From Mesostigma viride (Eukaryota > Streptophyta > Mesostigmatophyceae > Mesostigmatales > Mesostigmataceae): a stretch of DNA of 64,000 bases. The stretch spans positions 679,635-743,634 of the forward strand of contig RPFO01000744.1 of the NCBI GenBank assembly GCA_009746045.1. Reading direction: 5' to 3'. Shown piece after piece: positions 1-12,190 of the stretch. The position numbers and the translations under genes were made by a program. Within the stretch, counting starts at the first letter, position 1. Every line of letters begins with the position of its first letter. The notes under the pieces were generated by a model, which had not been told where the DNA came from, did no database searches, and was given only the letters and a program-made list of their open reading frames with translations.

Positions 1-1074
1 ATTCTGAAGGGCCTGGAAGGACTCAGGTCGAGCCCAATCATCTGGAGACTCACGCTGCAGGAAGCTCTGATCAGTGAGTGTGGCTTGAGAGTGTCTTCAG
101 TTGATCCCTGTTTGCTGCTGGCCCAATGGGAGGGTCTGCCAGTGTATGCTAGTTTGCATGGAGATGATCTGCATTTGCTAGCCCCCACGACCTGGCTGAA
201 GAAGTTTATTCCTGTCATCAGTGGCAAGTTTTCACTGGGCAAGGAGCTGTGGCAGGAGCCCAACAAGCCTGTAGTGTTCTGTGGAATGCAGGCTACCCTG
301 TTCAGGAGGGACGGGGAGTGGAGTATCAGGCTTCAGGCTGGAGGAGATTATAAACAGACCATTGTGAAGGCCTTGCCAGAGAAGATCACCCAGGCTGCAG
401 GACCTGAGTTGAGAGGCATGTGGGCCTGGTTTGCCAGCATCTGTGGTCCGTCTTTGATGGTCCATAGCAGAATGCCTGATGAGGTGCTTGAGGATGAGAA
501 GCCTCGAGTCATAGCCCGGTTGGTGGAGAGTACCCCTGATCTGATTTTGTCTGGGATTGACTTTACCCAGCCTATCACCTTGGAGATCTTTGTTGACAGT
601 TCCATGGATGCTCGCCAGGTTACCAAGGTCAGGGGGAGATCTGCTGCTCTGTTTGCTTTTTATCAGAGCAGGGCAAGTTTGTTCAGCTGGTACAGCAGAC
701 TGCAGAAGAGGGTCTGTATCAGTTCAGATGTGGCAGAATGCAGGGCCATATGCGAGGGGATCCAGTCCAGCCTGTACATAAAGGAGTTAATGCTGGAGCT
801 GGCTTCAGTTACCCCTTGGACCTTGCAGATGGAGACGTTGTTGCTAACAGACAGCATGGGTATGGTCCAGTTTGTTCACAAGCAGCTGGCCAGGAGCCGG
901 GACCTGGATTATTTGTTGCTGAAGGAGTTGGCCAGTTTGGTTGACTTGAAGCATATCCCTGGCGAGGAGAACCCTGCTGATGCATTGACAAAGCTGCCAC
1001 ACAAGGCCCCAGCCCAGTACAATGTACTGAGGAAGCTCATGAATGCTGACTGTCAAGTCGGTCTATCTGTCTAA
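1..1074 (+). mobile_element. Copia-type LTR retrotransposon, 3' part of pol (RT end and RNase H)
   Basis: The frame is open from the left edge of the window, so the ORF begins upstream. The first third resembles the C-terminal part of a Ty1/Copia reverse transcriptase. The rest is the Copia-type RNase H: EIFVDSS near the domain start, a later acidic LLTDS segment, and the hallmark IPGEENPADALTK stretch just before the end. This is established family architecture (gag-protease-integrase-RT-RNase H, with the 3' LTR next). Only the last part of the internal region is in the window. As far as visible it is one uninterrupted reading frame, which suggests a fairly young copy. The strand is plus, so the 3' LTR should lie to the right. 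Confidence 0.85.
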
Positions 1075-3200
1075 AAGCTGAGAGCTGGGTGCTTAAGTCT
1101 CTGGATATCAGGCTGGGAGCTTGATTGTACATAATCCTGAGCACACCTTGAGGGGTGAGACATGTCTCTGGTGTGGGAATGTCTGACATTGTCTCTGATG
1201 GAGAGATGTCTATCTGGGGTTTTCATCTCAGTCTGAGGTTTCCCCAGATCTGTGGTTTGTGGGCGGGGTTCGATTCCCTGGTGCCGTCTTAAGGCGGAGT
1301 TTCACGGACTGGCTGACCCATCCACCATGCTGGTGAGGTGGCGACAGGTCCCCTGATTTTCCACGGTTGGAACGAGTATGGGAGCTTGTGTTTTGCATGT
1401 GCTTCGCGTAGATGTTGTGTCTGGTTCGATAAGGGGCAGCAGACCGGCGCCGACTCCCGTCTGGGGGTCAGCAATGTTTTCTGATGAGCTGTTGTGGGTG
1501 ATCTGTGGGGTTTCGCCTAAGGTCCTGAAGGTTGTACATACTTCTCAAGTTCTTAACTGAACACCTATGGGCTGCCACAGTTGGCCAACCTCTTGTACAT
1601 GGGTAACACAACGAGCCTCCCGTGAAGGGATAGGGACTCATTGTAATTTGTTTGTGCTCCTGAGCCAGTATGGGTGCTATGTACATATAATAAGGAATCC
1701 AAGCTGACTGTCATGCCCAGCGGGTTGTGACTTGTAGTCTGGGGAGGATATCCAGTACCCATTGTGTGTGTTTGTATGTAGACTTGTGTGAGCTGCTACA
1801 GCTCAAGAAAAGAAAGGATTGGAGTTAACGCCAAGCGCATTGGCGTGATCCTGATTCGGCATATCTCTGCGATTCCAGCGGCACCGGAACGAGTTCATTC
1901 CGACAAGTATCAAGAAAGTTATGGCGTTCCGACTTCCCGGTCGCGCGCGAGCGCGAGCCGGCTGTTCTTCTAAGTCGGACGTGAATATTTGCCGACGACA
2001 TATGGGGTCGACAGTAATTCCTGGGCTGACAGGAATTAGGTGCTGTACCTACGACGGTATTGGATTAATACGTCGTACGCAGGAAATAGGAACCTTAACC
2101 TGTGGTCTGTTGGTACCGCAGGCTTAGTCCTGGACTTCTAGGTGCAGATGCAATAGTCACTGTGGACTGTGCTCTGTGGTCACTGTGCCTGTATGGCAGA
2201 CCTACTGTATAGGAACTGGGCGCTGTACAGGTAGTGAATACTGTACCGGGAGTGTTATTACTGAGCAGGCCTCCTAGGCTGCTCAGGGCTAGCAAGCACA
2301 GTGCACAAGTATATAAACAATAGGCCAGTGCCAAATGGATATCTCTTGCGAGCCCGCCTCACGTGTTGTGCCTTGACTTGGCAAGCTCGTGTGCAAGCCT
2401 CAAGTGTTGAGCGCTGTAAACATTATCCGATTTAACAAAGCTCCGTTTCCAACCATATTCACACATTGCTGCATTGCAACCATATCCTTCACATTGCGTG
2501 TGCGAAGAACGTTAACTACCCATGTCCCAGACGCTGAATTGTATGCCTACTACCTTTTGCACACTGCTGTTTGCATGTCTGTTCTTCTCTCCCATGGGGG
2601 GCTGTCCCTTAACCCTAGTGTGAGGGCACACCTATTGGCTTTGTGGCCGGGGGGGGAAGGAACTGAAAAATTTACTCCATGTTCCACTTTATATAGTCAT
2701 GTGTCTACCAGAGCCGGTAAACTCTACTAGCTGTGCTGTAGAGCCTTCAGGTCCTCTATTGTTTGGCAAAGTTGTTGCTGCAGTACTAAGATACGACTGC
2801 TGCTACCCCTACCTTTGACATGGAACGCTAATTAGTCGGTTTAACGCTACTGAGCATGAGGCACTTGCTGCTATACTGCGTCCCACCCACAAGAGTTTGG
2901 TCGATACCCTTGTAGATTCCCAAGTGGCTTTCTCTATGTGTTAGGAAAGGAAGATCCCCTGCAGTGGCGCCTCTATGTGCCTCCTATGTGCCCTGCTGGT
3001 CTACTGGTTACATGACTTGTATGCCCATCATTGTAACAAGCGTGTCCTTGACTTGGTCACTCGCCCTATGACTGGCCTTCTTGGTCCAGTGATGCATAAG
3101 AGTAGGTGCGAACTTGTGAATCTTGTCAGGAGATAATACCTACGCGAGACAGATAGCAAGTTTCCGCACCCTTCCCTTTTGGGCTCGTATCTCTACTGCT
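1075..3200. other. 3' flank of the Copia copy; probable LTR not delimited, two adjacent hairpins
   Basis: The 3' LTR of the Copia element should lie here, but the partner LTR is outside the window and I could not fix its ends. Two strong hairpins sit side by side: arms TAATTCCTG/CAGGAATTA at 2015-2023 and 2030-2038, and arms near 2050-2061 and 2067-2077 (TACGACG/CGTCGTA plus TATT/AATA). No host gene is supported; the short open frames have no recognisable content. Confidence 0.4.
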
Positions 3201-5245
3201 GCATTGGCGATCGGTCTTGGGTAGCCTGCTTTGGGCTGCCGGTTGCACCGCTAACAACGCCGCCTGGTGTGCCCACCTACTGCGCCGCCAGTTGTGATGC
3301 CTTCCGCTGCTCGCGCGTTGCCTTCCGTTGTTGGTGCGACGCCATCCGTTGTTGGAGAGACGTCTTCCGTGGCTGTCGCTACTCATTTCGACAACGATGC
3401 GCCGTTGGGCGACTCGAGCCCGCTGTCCACAGTCGCGGTCGCGTCATCTAAGTCACTACTGTTGCGCCATTGTGCGACCCTGTTGCGCCACTGTGCGCGC
3501 CCGTCGCGCCCTTGTGGGACCTGGGCGACCCAGTTGCCGCGGCTGTCGCCCCTCCATGCGACCCTGTCGCCTTGTCGTCCGCTGTTGTTGCGCTGAGGAG
3601 CGACCCTTACATGCCTGTGCGCGCCCCTGTCGCGTCCCCAGTCGACTCTGGTGCGACGCCGTGCGAGTCTGTTGCACCGCTTCCCGATCATGTTGCTACG
3701 TCACGCGCGTCAGTCGCACCGTCTCCCGACTCTGTGGCGCCGTCGTCCGGCATCTGACAATTCGTGGTGCCGCCTACCTCTGCATGCCACGCCTACTTGC
3801 GCCTCTGTGGCGTCGGTTTGCGCCCCTAGCGCTCCTACGAGCGCTCATGTCGCGCACCCTTGCGACGTTGTCGCGACGTCAGGAATCATCGGCGCGTCAC
3901 CCCGCAATCCTGTTGTGGCCATGCGAGAGTATGTCGCGGTGCCCGAGGTACCTGTCGCCCCTGCGTGCGACCCTATTCCTACCTCCGTGGCGCCTCCGGT
4001 TGAACCTGTGGCGACCGCGCTGTCTACGGGTTCTGCGTCGTCTTCTTCCGGCAGTGTTGTGCCGCCGCCTACGGCTGCCGTGCCCCTGGCTGGCCCCACC
4101 GACGCTGCTGCTGCGCGGAGTGCGCTGCCCGCGGATGGTGCTGGTCACTCCTACCGTCGTCTCACCGCGCTGGAGTTGGCGGAGCAGGTGCGCTTGGTGA
4201 TCGAGTGGCTGGCTGGATGCTGACGATCCGCTCCGCGGCCTTCACCCAGCGCCTTGACATTCTATCTGATCCAGCGCTGCCGCTGGATTCTGACAGGCCG
4301 TCGTACCATATGGTGTTGTTGTATATGCTGCTGTACAAGGCCTACCGCGGTTTGGGACGCTTGTCGGCCTGCGCCGCTGCCCGGTCAGGGGTCGGATGCC
4401 TACAGTGCCCCCCCCCGCCCCGTGCGAGCGCTAGTGGTCCCCTGTCCACCAACGCGCGACAGGATCTCCGCATCTGAGAGGGTCGTGAGATTCGGCACAT
4501 CCGGATGTGGCATGCCAACGTGGATCTGCTGTTGCATCTGTTCTTCTCCACGTTGGTGCGCCCTCGGCTGACCTGTGCGAGCCGTCCCTATCTGCGTGTA
4601 CTCTGCCTCCTGGCATTGGAACCCTTTTCCTGATTGTTCGAGTGTAGCCATTTTGATTAGGCTTGTATGCTCATTGTGATCACCCAACATCGGTGTTACT
4701 GGGCTTTCCTGGTTTTGTTTCCTACCGTTGTGTGGGAGGATGTCTACCTTACCATTGGCCGCCATGACAACGACGAGGATGTCGTTCATTACCGCGCGTA
4801 CTTGGATGTGCTGCTCGCGACGCGCGGGACCTACCTGGCTGATGGCCAGTAGATAGAGGGCTCTAGGCCCGACCTGAGGGTGTTGTCCCTCCGGTATATA
4901 GAGTCGCCTTCTATGCTTGGCCAGTTGGTTGGTTATCCTTGGTTGTTGGTGTGAGTACTGTTTCCTACGCGTGTCCTGCCTAGTGCCGTCCCTCCCGGCA
5001 AGCCTCCGTGCAAGGCAGTTAGGGGAGCCTCACACCCGGCGTGGTGCTGGTGATCCCTACACCATTTGGGGTGGACCCGAGGTTAACATATTTGCGCTGG
5101 GAGCCCTGGGTGGCTAGTTGATTGTGTTGGGTTATAGTTGGGTGCGATAGGTTTTTTATGCCTACCGACCTACCTCTGTTTATGATCCAGTGTTTATGCT
5201 CTCCTGACGTAGGGAGAAGACTCCCTACCTTTTATGGGGGGGAGG
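3200..5245 (+). mobile_element. Internal remnant of a second LTR retroelement
   Basis: The stretch runs straight into a polypurine tract (a G-rich run ending GGAGG at 5245) and a clear 3' LTR, so it is taken as the element's internal region. At about 3470-3760 one frame reads as a Val-Ala-Pro repeat, and 3650-4220 is Ala/Pro/Val-rich, as in some gag-type proteins. No protease, RT or integrase motif was recognised. The element appears broken, or is a non-autonomous derivative; several breaks are likely. The left LTR was not found, so the left boundary is a guess. Confidence 0.4.
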
Positions 5246-5870
5246 TGTTACGGCGCGTAACAAACTGTGTTACTACGGCCGTAAATAGAGGCCTTACGTT
5301 CTTGGTAGCCTCAGCTACTCCGAAACAATCCGTGGTTACGACTGTTATCGTTCCTACGTTTACGTGCGGTTAGGACCCTTTTGACTGGTTGTTACCTGGT
5401 CCAATGACGTATCAATTGCTCAGTATTGTGGGCCGGTGCAGTCGCGCCGCGCTGCGTACTTTAGGGCCTGGACTCTTGGCGCTCTGTGTGGTCTGGACCA
5501 GCGCCGCCCCACGTGGCATTAGAGTGCGTAGATCTAACCTACCTGTGATCGTACGGGCGAGGGCCATGTTTGGCCCGAGCACGCACGAGTCTGTCGGCCA
5601 ATTTAGGTGTTGCAATTTCCTTGTGTTGACAGTTCGACCTTTGATATGGCTTGTTACAGCTAGTCGAACCATGGATGTACGTTATTGCCAGTAAAGTCTA
5701 AGTAAATGTGTCAATGGCTCAGTATGGAAACAATTATCGGAAAGCATTAGAGTCGGGAGTTCAACGATCTTTCAAAATGCAGAACTGGGTTCCTTCTTCT
5801 ACCGGGTTAGTTAGTCTAGGATAGGTTAGATCCTGGGGTCGAGGTAGAGTAGAAGAACCGGGTCGTAACA
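5246..5870 (+). repeat. 3' LTR (625 bp) of the second LTR retroelement
   Basis: The LTR begins TGTTACG immediately after a polypurine tract and ends CGTAACA, giving a 7-bp perfect terminal inverted repeat with the canonical TG...CA ends. The position right after the purine run identifies it as a 3' LTR on the plus strand. No matching 5' LTR is visible upstream in the window. Confidence 0.7.
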
Positions 5871-6132
5871 CTATTAATTAATTAATTAATTAATAGAAAG
5901 GGTTAATTAATTAATAAAAATAGATAATTAAAAAATAGAAGGGTTAATCATGCCCGGAGCTACCCAATAAAAGTCTGCACAAATCTCGCGGGTTTCAAAC
6001 CGAGTTTAGCCGAGAGTCCGGGCGTTCGTAATGAATAAACATGTGTTAAGAAGTCGAAACACCATGGAAATACCAAGCATGGTGCCGCAGCAGACCCGAG
6101 TCTTGACGTAATCATATTAATTAATTAATAAG
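5871..6132. repeat. AT-rich block with TTAA repeats
   Basis: Runs of (TTAA)n occur at 5876-5895, 5901-5925 and 6117-6130. Identical (TTAA)n runs end LINE copies elsewhere in this window (32,055-32,075 and 36,431-36,447), so some of these are probably LINE 3' tails. No coding potential. Confidence 0.5.
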
Positions 6133-6151
6133 CACGTGACTGCGTCACGTG
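6133..6151. repeat. CACGTGAC hairpin next to a (TTAA)n tail
   Basis: CACGTGACTGCGTCACGTG has perfect 8-bp arms around a TGC loop. The same sequence lies at 36,451-36,469. A version with a longer loop lies at 32,079-32,104, again next to (TTAA)n, at the 3' end of a LINE. It also contains two CACGTG G-box cores, but its repeated link with LINE tails makes an element-derived 3' structure more likely than a promoter element. Confidence 0.6.
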
Positions 6152-6244
6152 GGTGCCAAGACAGAGTAAAGGAACCCTCAACCCTATATACACAGCGAGG
6201 AGGGAGGGCCGATCAAGTTTCGTTTAAGGGGACGGGACACCCCC

Positions 6245-6268
6245 GAATTTTTTGGCGCCAAAAAATTC
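6245..6268. promoter_or_regulatory. 24-bp perfect palindrome with an E2F-type core
   Basis: The 24 bases are their own reverse complement. The centre, TTTGGCGCCAAA, matches the palindromic form of the E2F/DP consensus TTTSSCGC. About 65 bp downstream is an ATG in good context (gccATGg, 6332). E2F control of cell-cycle genes is established in plants and green algae; whether a gene starts here is inference. Confidence 0.4.
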
Positions 6269-6331
6269 GCGCCGGAGCCGAAGGTCACAAATTTCACGTG
6301 CACGGTGCGCGCACCCCTAGCGGAAGTGGCC

Positions 6332-6493
6332 ATGGCGACTGCGTTCAGGCGAAACTACCACACTAGGGCAGGCGAAATGCAAAAATTTTACTCGAATCTA
6401 GAAGGAGATGAGTTTATGATGTTAGTTTTTGGCGGAAATCAGCTGGTTTACAATATCGCTGTTGTTTTTTTATGCCATCGGCATGGGGGGTAA
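6332..6493 (+). CDS. Possible small ORF or first exon after the E2F-like palindrome
   Basis: An ATG in good context opens a 53-codon frame beginning MATAFRRNYHTRAGEM. I do not recognise the protein. A strong donor-like GTAAGT lies downstream at 6652, and 6690-6810 has a frame that reads like a helical exon (SMEERLLLRAWARDLRGQG). I could not link them in frame with confidence, so a multi-exon host gene in 6.3-6.9 kb is only a possibility. Confidence 0.2.
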   Translation: MATAFRRNYHTRAGEMQKFYSNLEGDEFMMLVFGGNQLVYNIAVVFLCHRHGG

Positions 6494-7640
6494 TCTGAAT
6501 TTTTTGGTCGCGCGGAATGAAATAGAATTCATGATAGCGGCTGTAAAATAGCGGTTTTTGGGGCTGTTCTGACCTTGAAGCAGGCATTAATATCGGTTGC
6601 ATCGAATTCTAAACCGAGCTGGTGCTTTTTGCCAGATTTTCGGCCATTATCGGTAAGTAATTGTTCAGACCTGCGCAGTGCGTGTCTGACCTGTCCATGG
6701 AAGAACGGCTGTTGTTGCGCGCCTGGGCGAGGGATTTACGAGGGCAAGGTACAGATTTGTCGCGAACGTTATCTGCTATCGGTGCTTTCTTCTATGAGCT
6801 CATCGTTCGAGGTTTTTTGCGTTCTTTTTGGGCAGTTTCCGCCAGCTAGCTCGCCGTCGCTTGCCGTTGTGTTGTCGAATACCTGGCAGCTTTAGATTGT
6901 TTTCGTTGATGTCGTGATCAGGGCCGCTTCAGTCGCAGCCTATAGCTCTTCGGGAAGGTATAAGGCATTTCATAAAACGTGTTCTGGCAAGGATGTTGTG
7001 CGTATGGACGCTTCTTGTTGTTTGAGAGTGACGCACCCTCTCCTCACAGGCCGCAGCGGCATCACAGCGCTCATGCGGTGAAGGGCCGCCAATGGTTTCT
7101 TTGCATTTTATCGTGCAGGGATGGAAGTGTTATAGTGATGATGATGTTGGAGATATTGCATTTGTGTGACTGCATGTAGATAGCTGGCACCAATGGTTGT
7201 TTGAGCTTTCCTTTGTTATGATGATGTGACAAGACTACAATGTGCTGAGCCAACCATGGTTGACATGCATGACTGCATGCAAGCTATATATACCATGTTC
7301 TTACTTGGTTCCTTGCCCTCCATAGTCCCAGTTTGTCATCCATGCCGGGGAGGACAGTTTAGGAGGTGTTGTTGTGTTGATTAGCTTGGTTGGCATCAAC
7401 CTTACACTCTAACCTGGGAGAAACATAGGAAATGCCGCTTAGGCATGTTAGGGCTACCATCGTCAAGGCTATGCACATATTTACAAGGCTGGCCATGCTG
7501 GAGGGATGATGAAGACATATGAGGTGCGTGGCCACCCCTTTGTACTTTGTAAACATACTCTGCATGGTTTTGGTGCATGTTGGATGGCATATTAAGTGGC
7601 ACTGTGGGGTTACTAACTTACTGAGTGGTCCTTAGCGCCT
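6494..7640. other. No supported gene
   Basis: Apart from the possible exon remnants mentioned for 6332, I see nothing that can be annotated. Open frames are short and without recognisable motifs. Confidence 0.4.
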
Positions 7641-8110
7641 TGTCATGTGGTCATATAGGAAACCCATCAACTTGAGCAGTTCTTGTCGCAATGACCCCCC
7701 ACATTGAGCATGCGTTGCCGTCAGCGTGCAAGAGTTGATTATGTGTGCTTTGGTCAGTTTGCAGATGTCTTTGATGAAGAAGGAGGTGCTAGTGTGGCTA
7801 AATGGTTACTCTAATTTCCTTGTAGCGTCTACATGGGTGGCCATCTTGGAATGGTTGTAACTTGGGCAGTTCTTGTCAGAATGGCGTCAAACCTTGAACA
7901 TAGGAGGTACCATATGTGCAGAGAATGGTAGTATGTGGTTTGGCCAGTTTTCATGAGGCTTAGATGTATAAAGGGGTGTTAGTGTGGTTAAATACTAGCT
8001 AAAACCTCCCTTAGCTTCGTCACAGGTGGCAATCTAGGAATATCCATCAAATAGGGCTGCGCTTGTCAGAATGACCTGAAAATTTGGGGCTGCATGTCCC
8101 CCAACCTCTA
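7640..8110. repeat. Diverged tandem repeat, about 190-bp unit, three copies
   Basis: Related segments begin near 7646, 7838 and 8026. They share a GTGG-C-AT-T-GGAA start and an AG(C/T)TCTTGTC-GAATG core about 40 bp later. Spacing is about 190 bp. Divergence is high, so this is an old array. Confidence 0.5.
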
Positions 8111-8525
8111 GTATTTGGGAATATATGATTTGGCCCTCACTATTCCATGTGTTTATGATTTGATAATTTTTTTTTTCATTAAAAAAGTACCCTTTTTGCG
8201 GGAAAATCCATCAATGTGTGTAAACATGATTATTTTGTGCTCAAAATTAGGTAGCATTTCTCAAAAGTCAGGGAACTATATGGGAATATATGATTTGGTC
8301 CCAACTGAATATGTTTGCCCACTGCCCTAGGAAAAATGTGACTAGAATAGCGTCTTTTTCTATTTTTAGCGCGTTACCGGTGCCCTGTGGGGGCTAGTAC
8401 CCCCCCCAAGTGGCTGGAAATTTTTTTTTTTATCATATTAATGGTCCCCAATCATCATTGGATTTTTAGCACATGCATAGGTATGGTTTCCAGAAAAGTG
8501 CCCTTTAGGGGTGTCCCCTCCCCTT

Positions 8526-9280
8526 AAGTGGCCAGCCGGAGCGGCTGCTTAGGTTTTAGCGGGCAAGTGTTCGAAGCGCGTCATTGGTGAATTACTGGGG
8601 AACTTGGGTTTCCCCGCGAAACTCCAACCGCACGTTCAGATTTCCAAATCTCAAGTAAAGTTCGGCGCAACTTTCTGAACGGGGGCAGTTGACGAGCAGC
8701 ATTCCTCCGGACGAATGAATTGCGTTCCATACTTGCGCAAAATTTTGAAAGGTAGCTTGCGTGCAGCCCTACTAAAATTTGCGCGGACGTTCAGATTTCC
8801 AAATCTCAAGTAAATTTCGGCGGAACATTCTGAACGGGGGTAGTTGGCGGGCAGCGTTCCTCCAGACGAATGAAATGCGTTCCATACTAGCGCAAAATTT
8901 TGAAAGGTAGCTTGCGTGCAGCCCTACTAAAATTTGCGCGGAGTGTGGGACTGAAAATTCGTAACGGAAACGTTTTGGTAGTTGCCGTCACTTCCTCTTG
9001 TGCAAACGTGTGGGACTGAAAACTCGTAACGGAAACTTTTTGGTAGTTGCCGTCACTTCATTTTGCGCGAGTGTTGGGCTGAAAATTCGTAACGGAAACT
9101 TTTTGGTAGTTGGCGTCACTTCCTTTGGTTCGACTGAAAATTCGCTGAAATTCGCTGAATTCGTACCGTAGCCTAATTTTTAGTACCTCGAAGTGACGGG
9201 GCACCTAAAAATTTGCCCACAAGTACACTTGGCAGCGCGCTCACTGGGAAAAATTGTACAGCCGCTCCGGCGGGCCACTT
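8526..9280. mobile_element. Non-autonomous inverted-repeat element (755 bp)
   Basis: The left end, AAGTGGCCAGCCGGAGCGGCTG (8526-8547), and the reverse complement of the right end (9259-9280) match at 21 of 22 positions. Inside are two tandem copies of a roughly 155-bp unit (about 8630-8945). After them come three copies of a roughly 63-bp unit containing AAAATTCGTAACGGAAAC (about 8945-9125). There is no transposase ORF. No target-site duplication is obvious, so the superfamily is not assigned. Confidence 0.6.
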
Positions 9281-9679
9281 GAACGAATTGTAATCGGGGC
9301 CCTAGCTTCTCTCACCTCCGCAGGTGGGCAGGCCACAGAGCGCTCTCTCCACGGCATGGTGCATCATGCCGGGGCGCAACACTGTGGGTGCAATACAACC
9401 AGTGCAATACCATAGGTAGGCTGACGCATAGCTTATGCTACAAATGTGAGGTGGGCTCAAGACGTCGGCTAATTAAGGCGCAAGCTGATGGCCACAAGGT
9501 GCCAAAGCTAATTGAAGGTACTATAACGCTGTGCGCTAATATCGTTTCAAGTGATGTAATGCCTAAGCTATCCCATCATCGATTGCCCCCATCTAGACAA
9601 CTAGCTGGAGTGCTCTATCCCGGGGAAGCCCGGGGGGGCTTCCACAGTTTCTTGTTGACATAGCGGAGGTCCCCGCCCC
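9281..9679. other. No supported gene
   Basis: A 91-codon open frame (9388-9663) has no recognisable domain. This segment lies on the 3' side of the LINE ORF1-like copy and may be its 3' untranslated region, but I could not align it with the 3' regions of the other copies. Confidence 0.3.
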
Positions 9680-10158
9680 CACTACAATACGGTTCGTAGG
9701 AGACGCGAAATGAGTGAGAATGTTACCCGAGCGGTAACGAGGATTCGCACCGTTGATTTTAACATATGTTTCTTTTTTTGCGCCATTTGGCGAGCATCGA
9801 CTGGAGCCTGAACCTAGCGGGGGGAATCGTGCGGGGGAATCTTGCGGGGGAATCTTGCGGGGAAAAATTCCGAACGTGAATTTAGCGAAGTCCTACTACA
9901 TTTTGCTTGGTACACGGTACTACAGTTTCGTCACTGAAAATTTTCTGTAGTTGCGTTGGTGTTTCGTACGTTCCGCTGAAATTTTCGTGTTCAGTGCCCA
10001 GATCACAATTTGATCCGGGCGCAAAAGGATTGGCTGTACGGTACGAACCAAAAACGAATTTTTAGTATCTAAGTTCCGCAGCGCTTGCTGAATTTGCCCC
10101 GGAAGCCCGGGGGCACTTTCCCCGCTGAAAAAGGTGTCCGCGGAAGCGTATTGTAGTG
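9680..10158. mobile_element. CACTA-type miniature element 1 (479 bp)
   Basis: The left terminus CACTACAATACGGTTC and the right terminus (reverse complement CACTACAATACGCTTC) form a terminal inverted repeat starting with CACTA, the signature of the CACTA/EnSpm superfamily. It has no coding capacity. It interrupts the C-terminal end of a LINE ORF1-like gene just after the conserved VYW codons. Its first 297 bp recur in inverted orientation at 37,640-37,937. The expected 3-bp target duplication is not clean. Confidence 0.6.
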
Positions 10159-12190
10159 CCGCCAGTACACTTGGGGCTTCTCGGGGTTGGTCTTGTGGCG
10201 GATGTAGTCGGGCCACTGATCGCGGCGTTGCTGCTGCTGGGCTGGCGTCAGGTCGTCATCAAGCGACCAGGAGGTGTCCACCAGCTTCTTGCGGCGAGAG
10301 AGGAACCGAACTTGGGCTGTGATGTCGGTGAAGGTGAGGACCACTGGAGGGGGCCCAGCCTTGGCCCGTGGATGGGGCAGGCGGTAGGCGCCCTGCAGTA
10401 TCGCACCTGGCAGCTGCATGCACGCCAAGAGCTGTTTCTTCAGCTCGTCGAGAAGAGAGTCTGGGGTCTCCTCCGGCGGCATGTCGAAGCGCCTGAGGAT
10501 GACCCCACTACATTTCGCCACCGCGGAAACCCAATTTATGCGAGAATGTGGTTCCGTCAATACGGCGGGGGTTACAAATTCAATTTCGAAGTTCGGCACC
10601 GTCGGATACCAGTAAAGCAACACTTGTCATCTAGAATCGCGCCATTTGGCATCAATTGGCCAGTTCTGAAAATTCGATGAAATCTCTAGTCCTTGGTCGA
10701 ATATTTCCCTCCGATTCCGATGACGAAATTTGAGTACGAATTTCTTAGTACAGTCCACCGTTTTGTTCGGTTCAGTATATTCCCACGCCGCTTACTGACC
10801 TGACGGAGGCCGAATTCGTACTGAACAGTTGCGAAAGTGCGCTCGATACTAAAAATTGCTACTTCGGAGATGTCTGACGGAATTCCTGCTAGGTCCATGC
10901 TTTGGTACTGGACGGATGCTGAAAATCACTGTGGCTCTGTCCGAAAGAGGAAAATTGTCAGAAATCTACTCTCGATACGAACGTAACGAAATTTCCTAGT
11001 ATCTGACGCTGGGAGACCTGCCACCGTTTTCCCCTACTAGACCGAACCACATTCCCCGCTAAAAAAGGTGGACATCCTAGGCGGCGAAATGTAGTGCGGC
11101 AGCGGCGACGGTCGCGGTCAGCGGCCTCGCGGCGCGTGTCTTCCAGCTCTTGGAGCTTGGTGGTGATGGCGGTCGTGGTAGAGGATGCCTGGCTCTTGAG
11201 CAGGTCCGCCCAGGATCGAGGCGCGAGTCGAGGGGTCATCGCTAGCCCTACCAGCAGGTTGGGCGGCGATGGTGGCCGTTCGCTCGGCGATCTCGGGGAC
11301 CTGCGTGGCCAGGCCAGGGCGTCTACCTTGGTAGCAACTGCCTCAAGTTTCACGGTGCCTTGGCCGACTCGGCCTTCCACCTGGTTCAGGCGGGTGGTCA
11401 CAGTGGCTGTGGCCTCGGAAACTTTGGTGGCAATGTGCTCTTGCGTAGCAGTAAACTGAGGCTGGAGCTTAAGGGCGACTCTGGCTTCAATGTTGTTGAC
11501 CTTGGCCGAGAGAGTGTTGAGTGGGCCGTCAGGCGCGTTCAGGGCGGCGAGCTGCTCAGCCATCGGCGCCAGCTGCTCCGCCACTGCAGCTCGGATGGAG
11601 TCCGTGCTGGGGGAGATGCTGCTCTGCGGGGATGCTGCAGCTGCTGTGGCTGCCCGTCTGCGCTCATGCAGGAGGCTCCTGAGGCCAGCGTAGCCAATCT
11701 GGGTGATGTCCTGGGCGTCGCAGCGCAGGTAGCTACACATGATGACTGCCTTCAAGTACGCCTCCGGTTCTTGAAGCAGCCATTCCCAGGCGGGCTTGGT
11801 GACCTTGTCGCCAGAGGTAGGCAGGAAAAGTTCGTCATGGCGGGCCAGGAACTTGATAACATCGTCACATTGTTCCTTCGTGAGCGTAAAGATTTCCAAG
11901 ATGCAAAAATCCCGCTGGCCGGCGCCGAAGCGGCGGACATCCCATTTGGTATGGGAAGTTCGGGTTTTCTTGGGAATGGGCGACGAATTTGGTGTAGAGC
12001 ATTGCGTCGAGGGAGGCAGACCGGGGGGGAGAGCTTCGATCAGCGCGAAAAGGTTGGCGTCCGCAGAAGTTGATGTCGCACGTGCTGCTGGCGACGTAAT
12101 AGTATGTATGCCGGTTTCCAGGTTTTCCGCATGAAAGTTGGGTGAGAAACTGGAAAAAACTACGTTTCCTTTGTCCCAGTACCTCAACAA
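10159..12190 (-). CDS. LINE ORF1-like RNA-binding protein (interrupted copy)
   Basis: Read on the minus strand, 12,190-11,097 encodes an N-terminal region with a long predicted coiled coil (heptad-like stretch around VAEQLAPMAEQLAALNAPDG and after). After a 591-bp CACTA-type insertion, 10,505-10,159 continues with an RRM-like part (FDMPPEETPDSLLDELKKQLL). The C-terminal domain signature follows: SLDDDLTPAQQQQRRDQWPDY, then VYWR. Coiled coil, RRM and C-terminal domain is the known layout of L1 ORF1p-type chaperones, which trimerise and bind element RNA. The second insertion (9680-10,158) removes the very C terminus. Related copies lie at 36,598-36,931, 55,713-55,947, 56,215-56,466 and 58,254-58,830. 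The start codon is uncertain; the ATG at 12,190 is only the first available. Confidence 0.6.
10506..11096. mobile_element. CACTA-type miniature element 2 (591 bp) inside the ORF1-like gene
   Basis: The left end CACTACATTTCGCC and the right end GGCGAAATGTAGTG are inverted copies. A second matched block, GAATGTGGTTC(C/G)GTC, lies further inside both ends, so the inverted repeat is about 60 bp with mismatches. The element sits exactly between the coiled-coil and RRM parts of the ORF1-like protein. No transposase frame was seen. Confidence 0.6.
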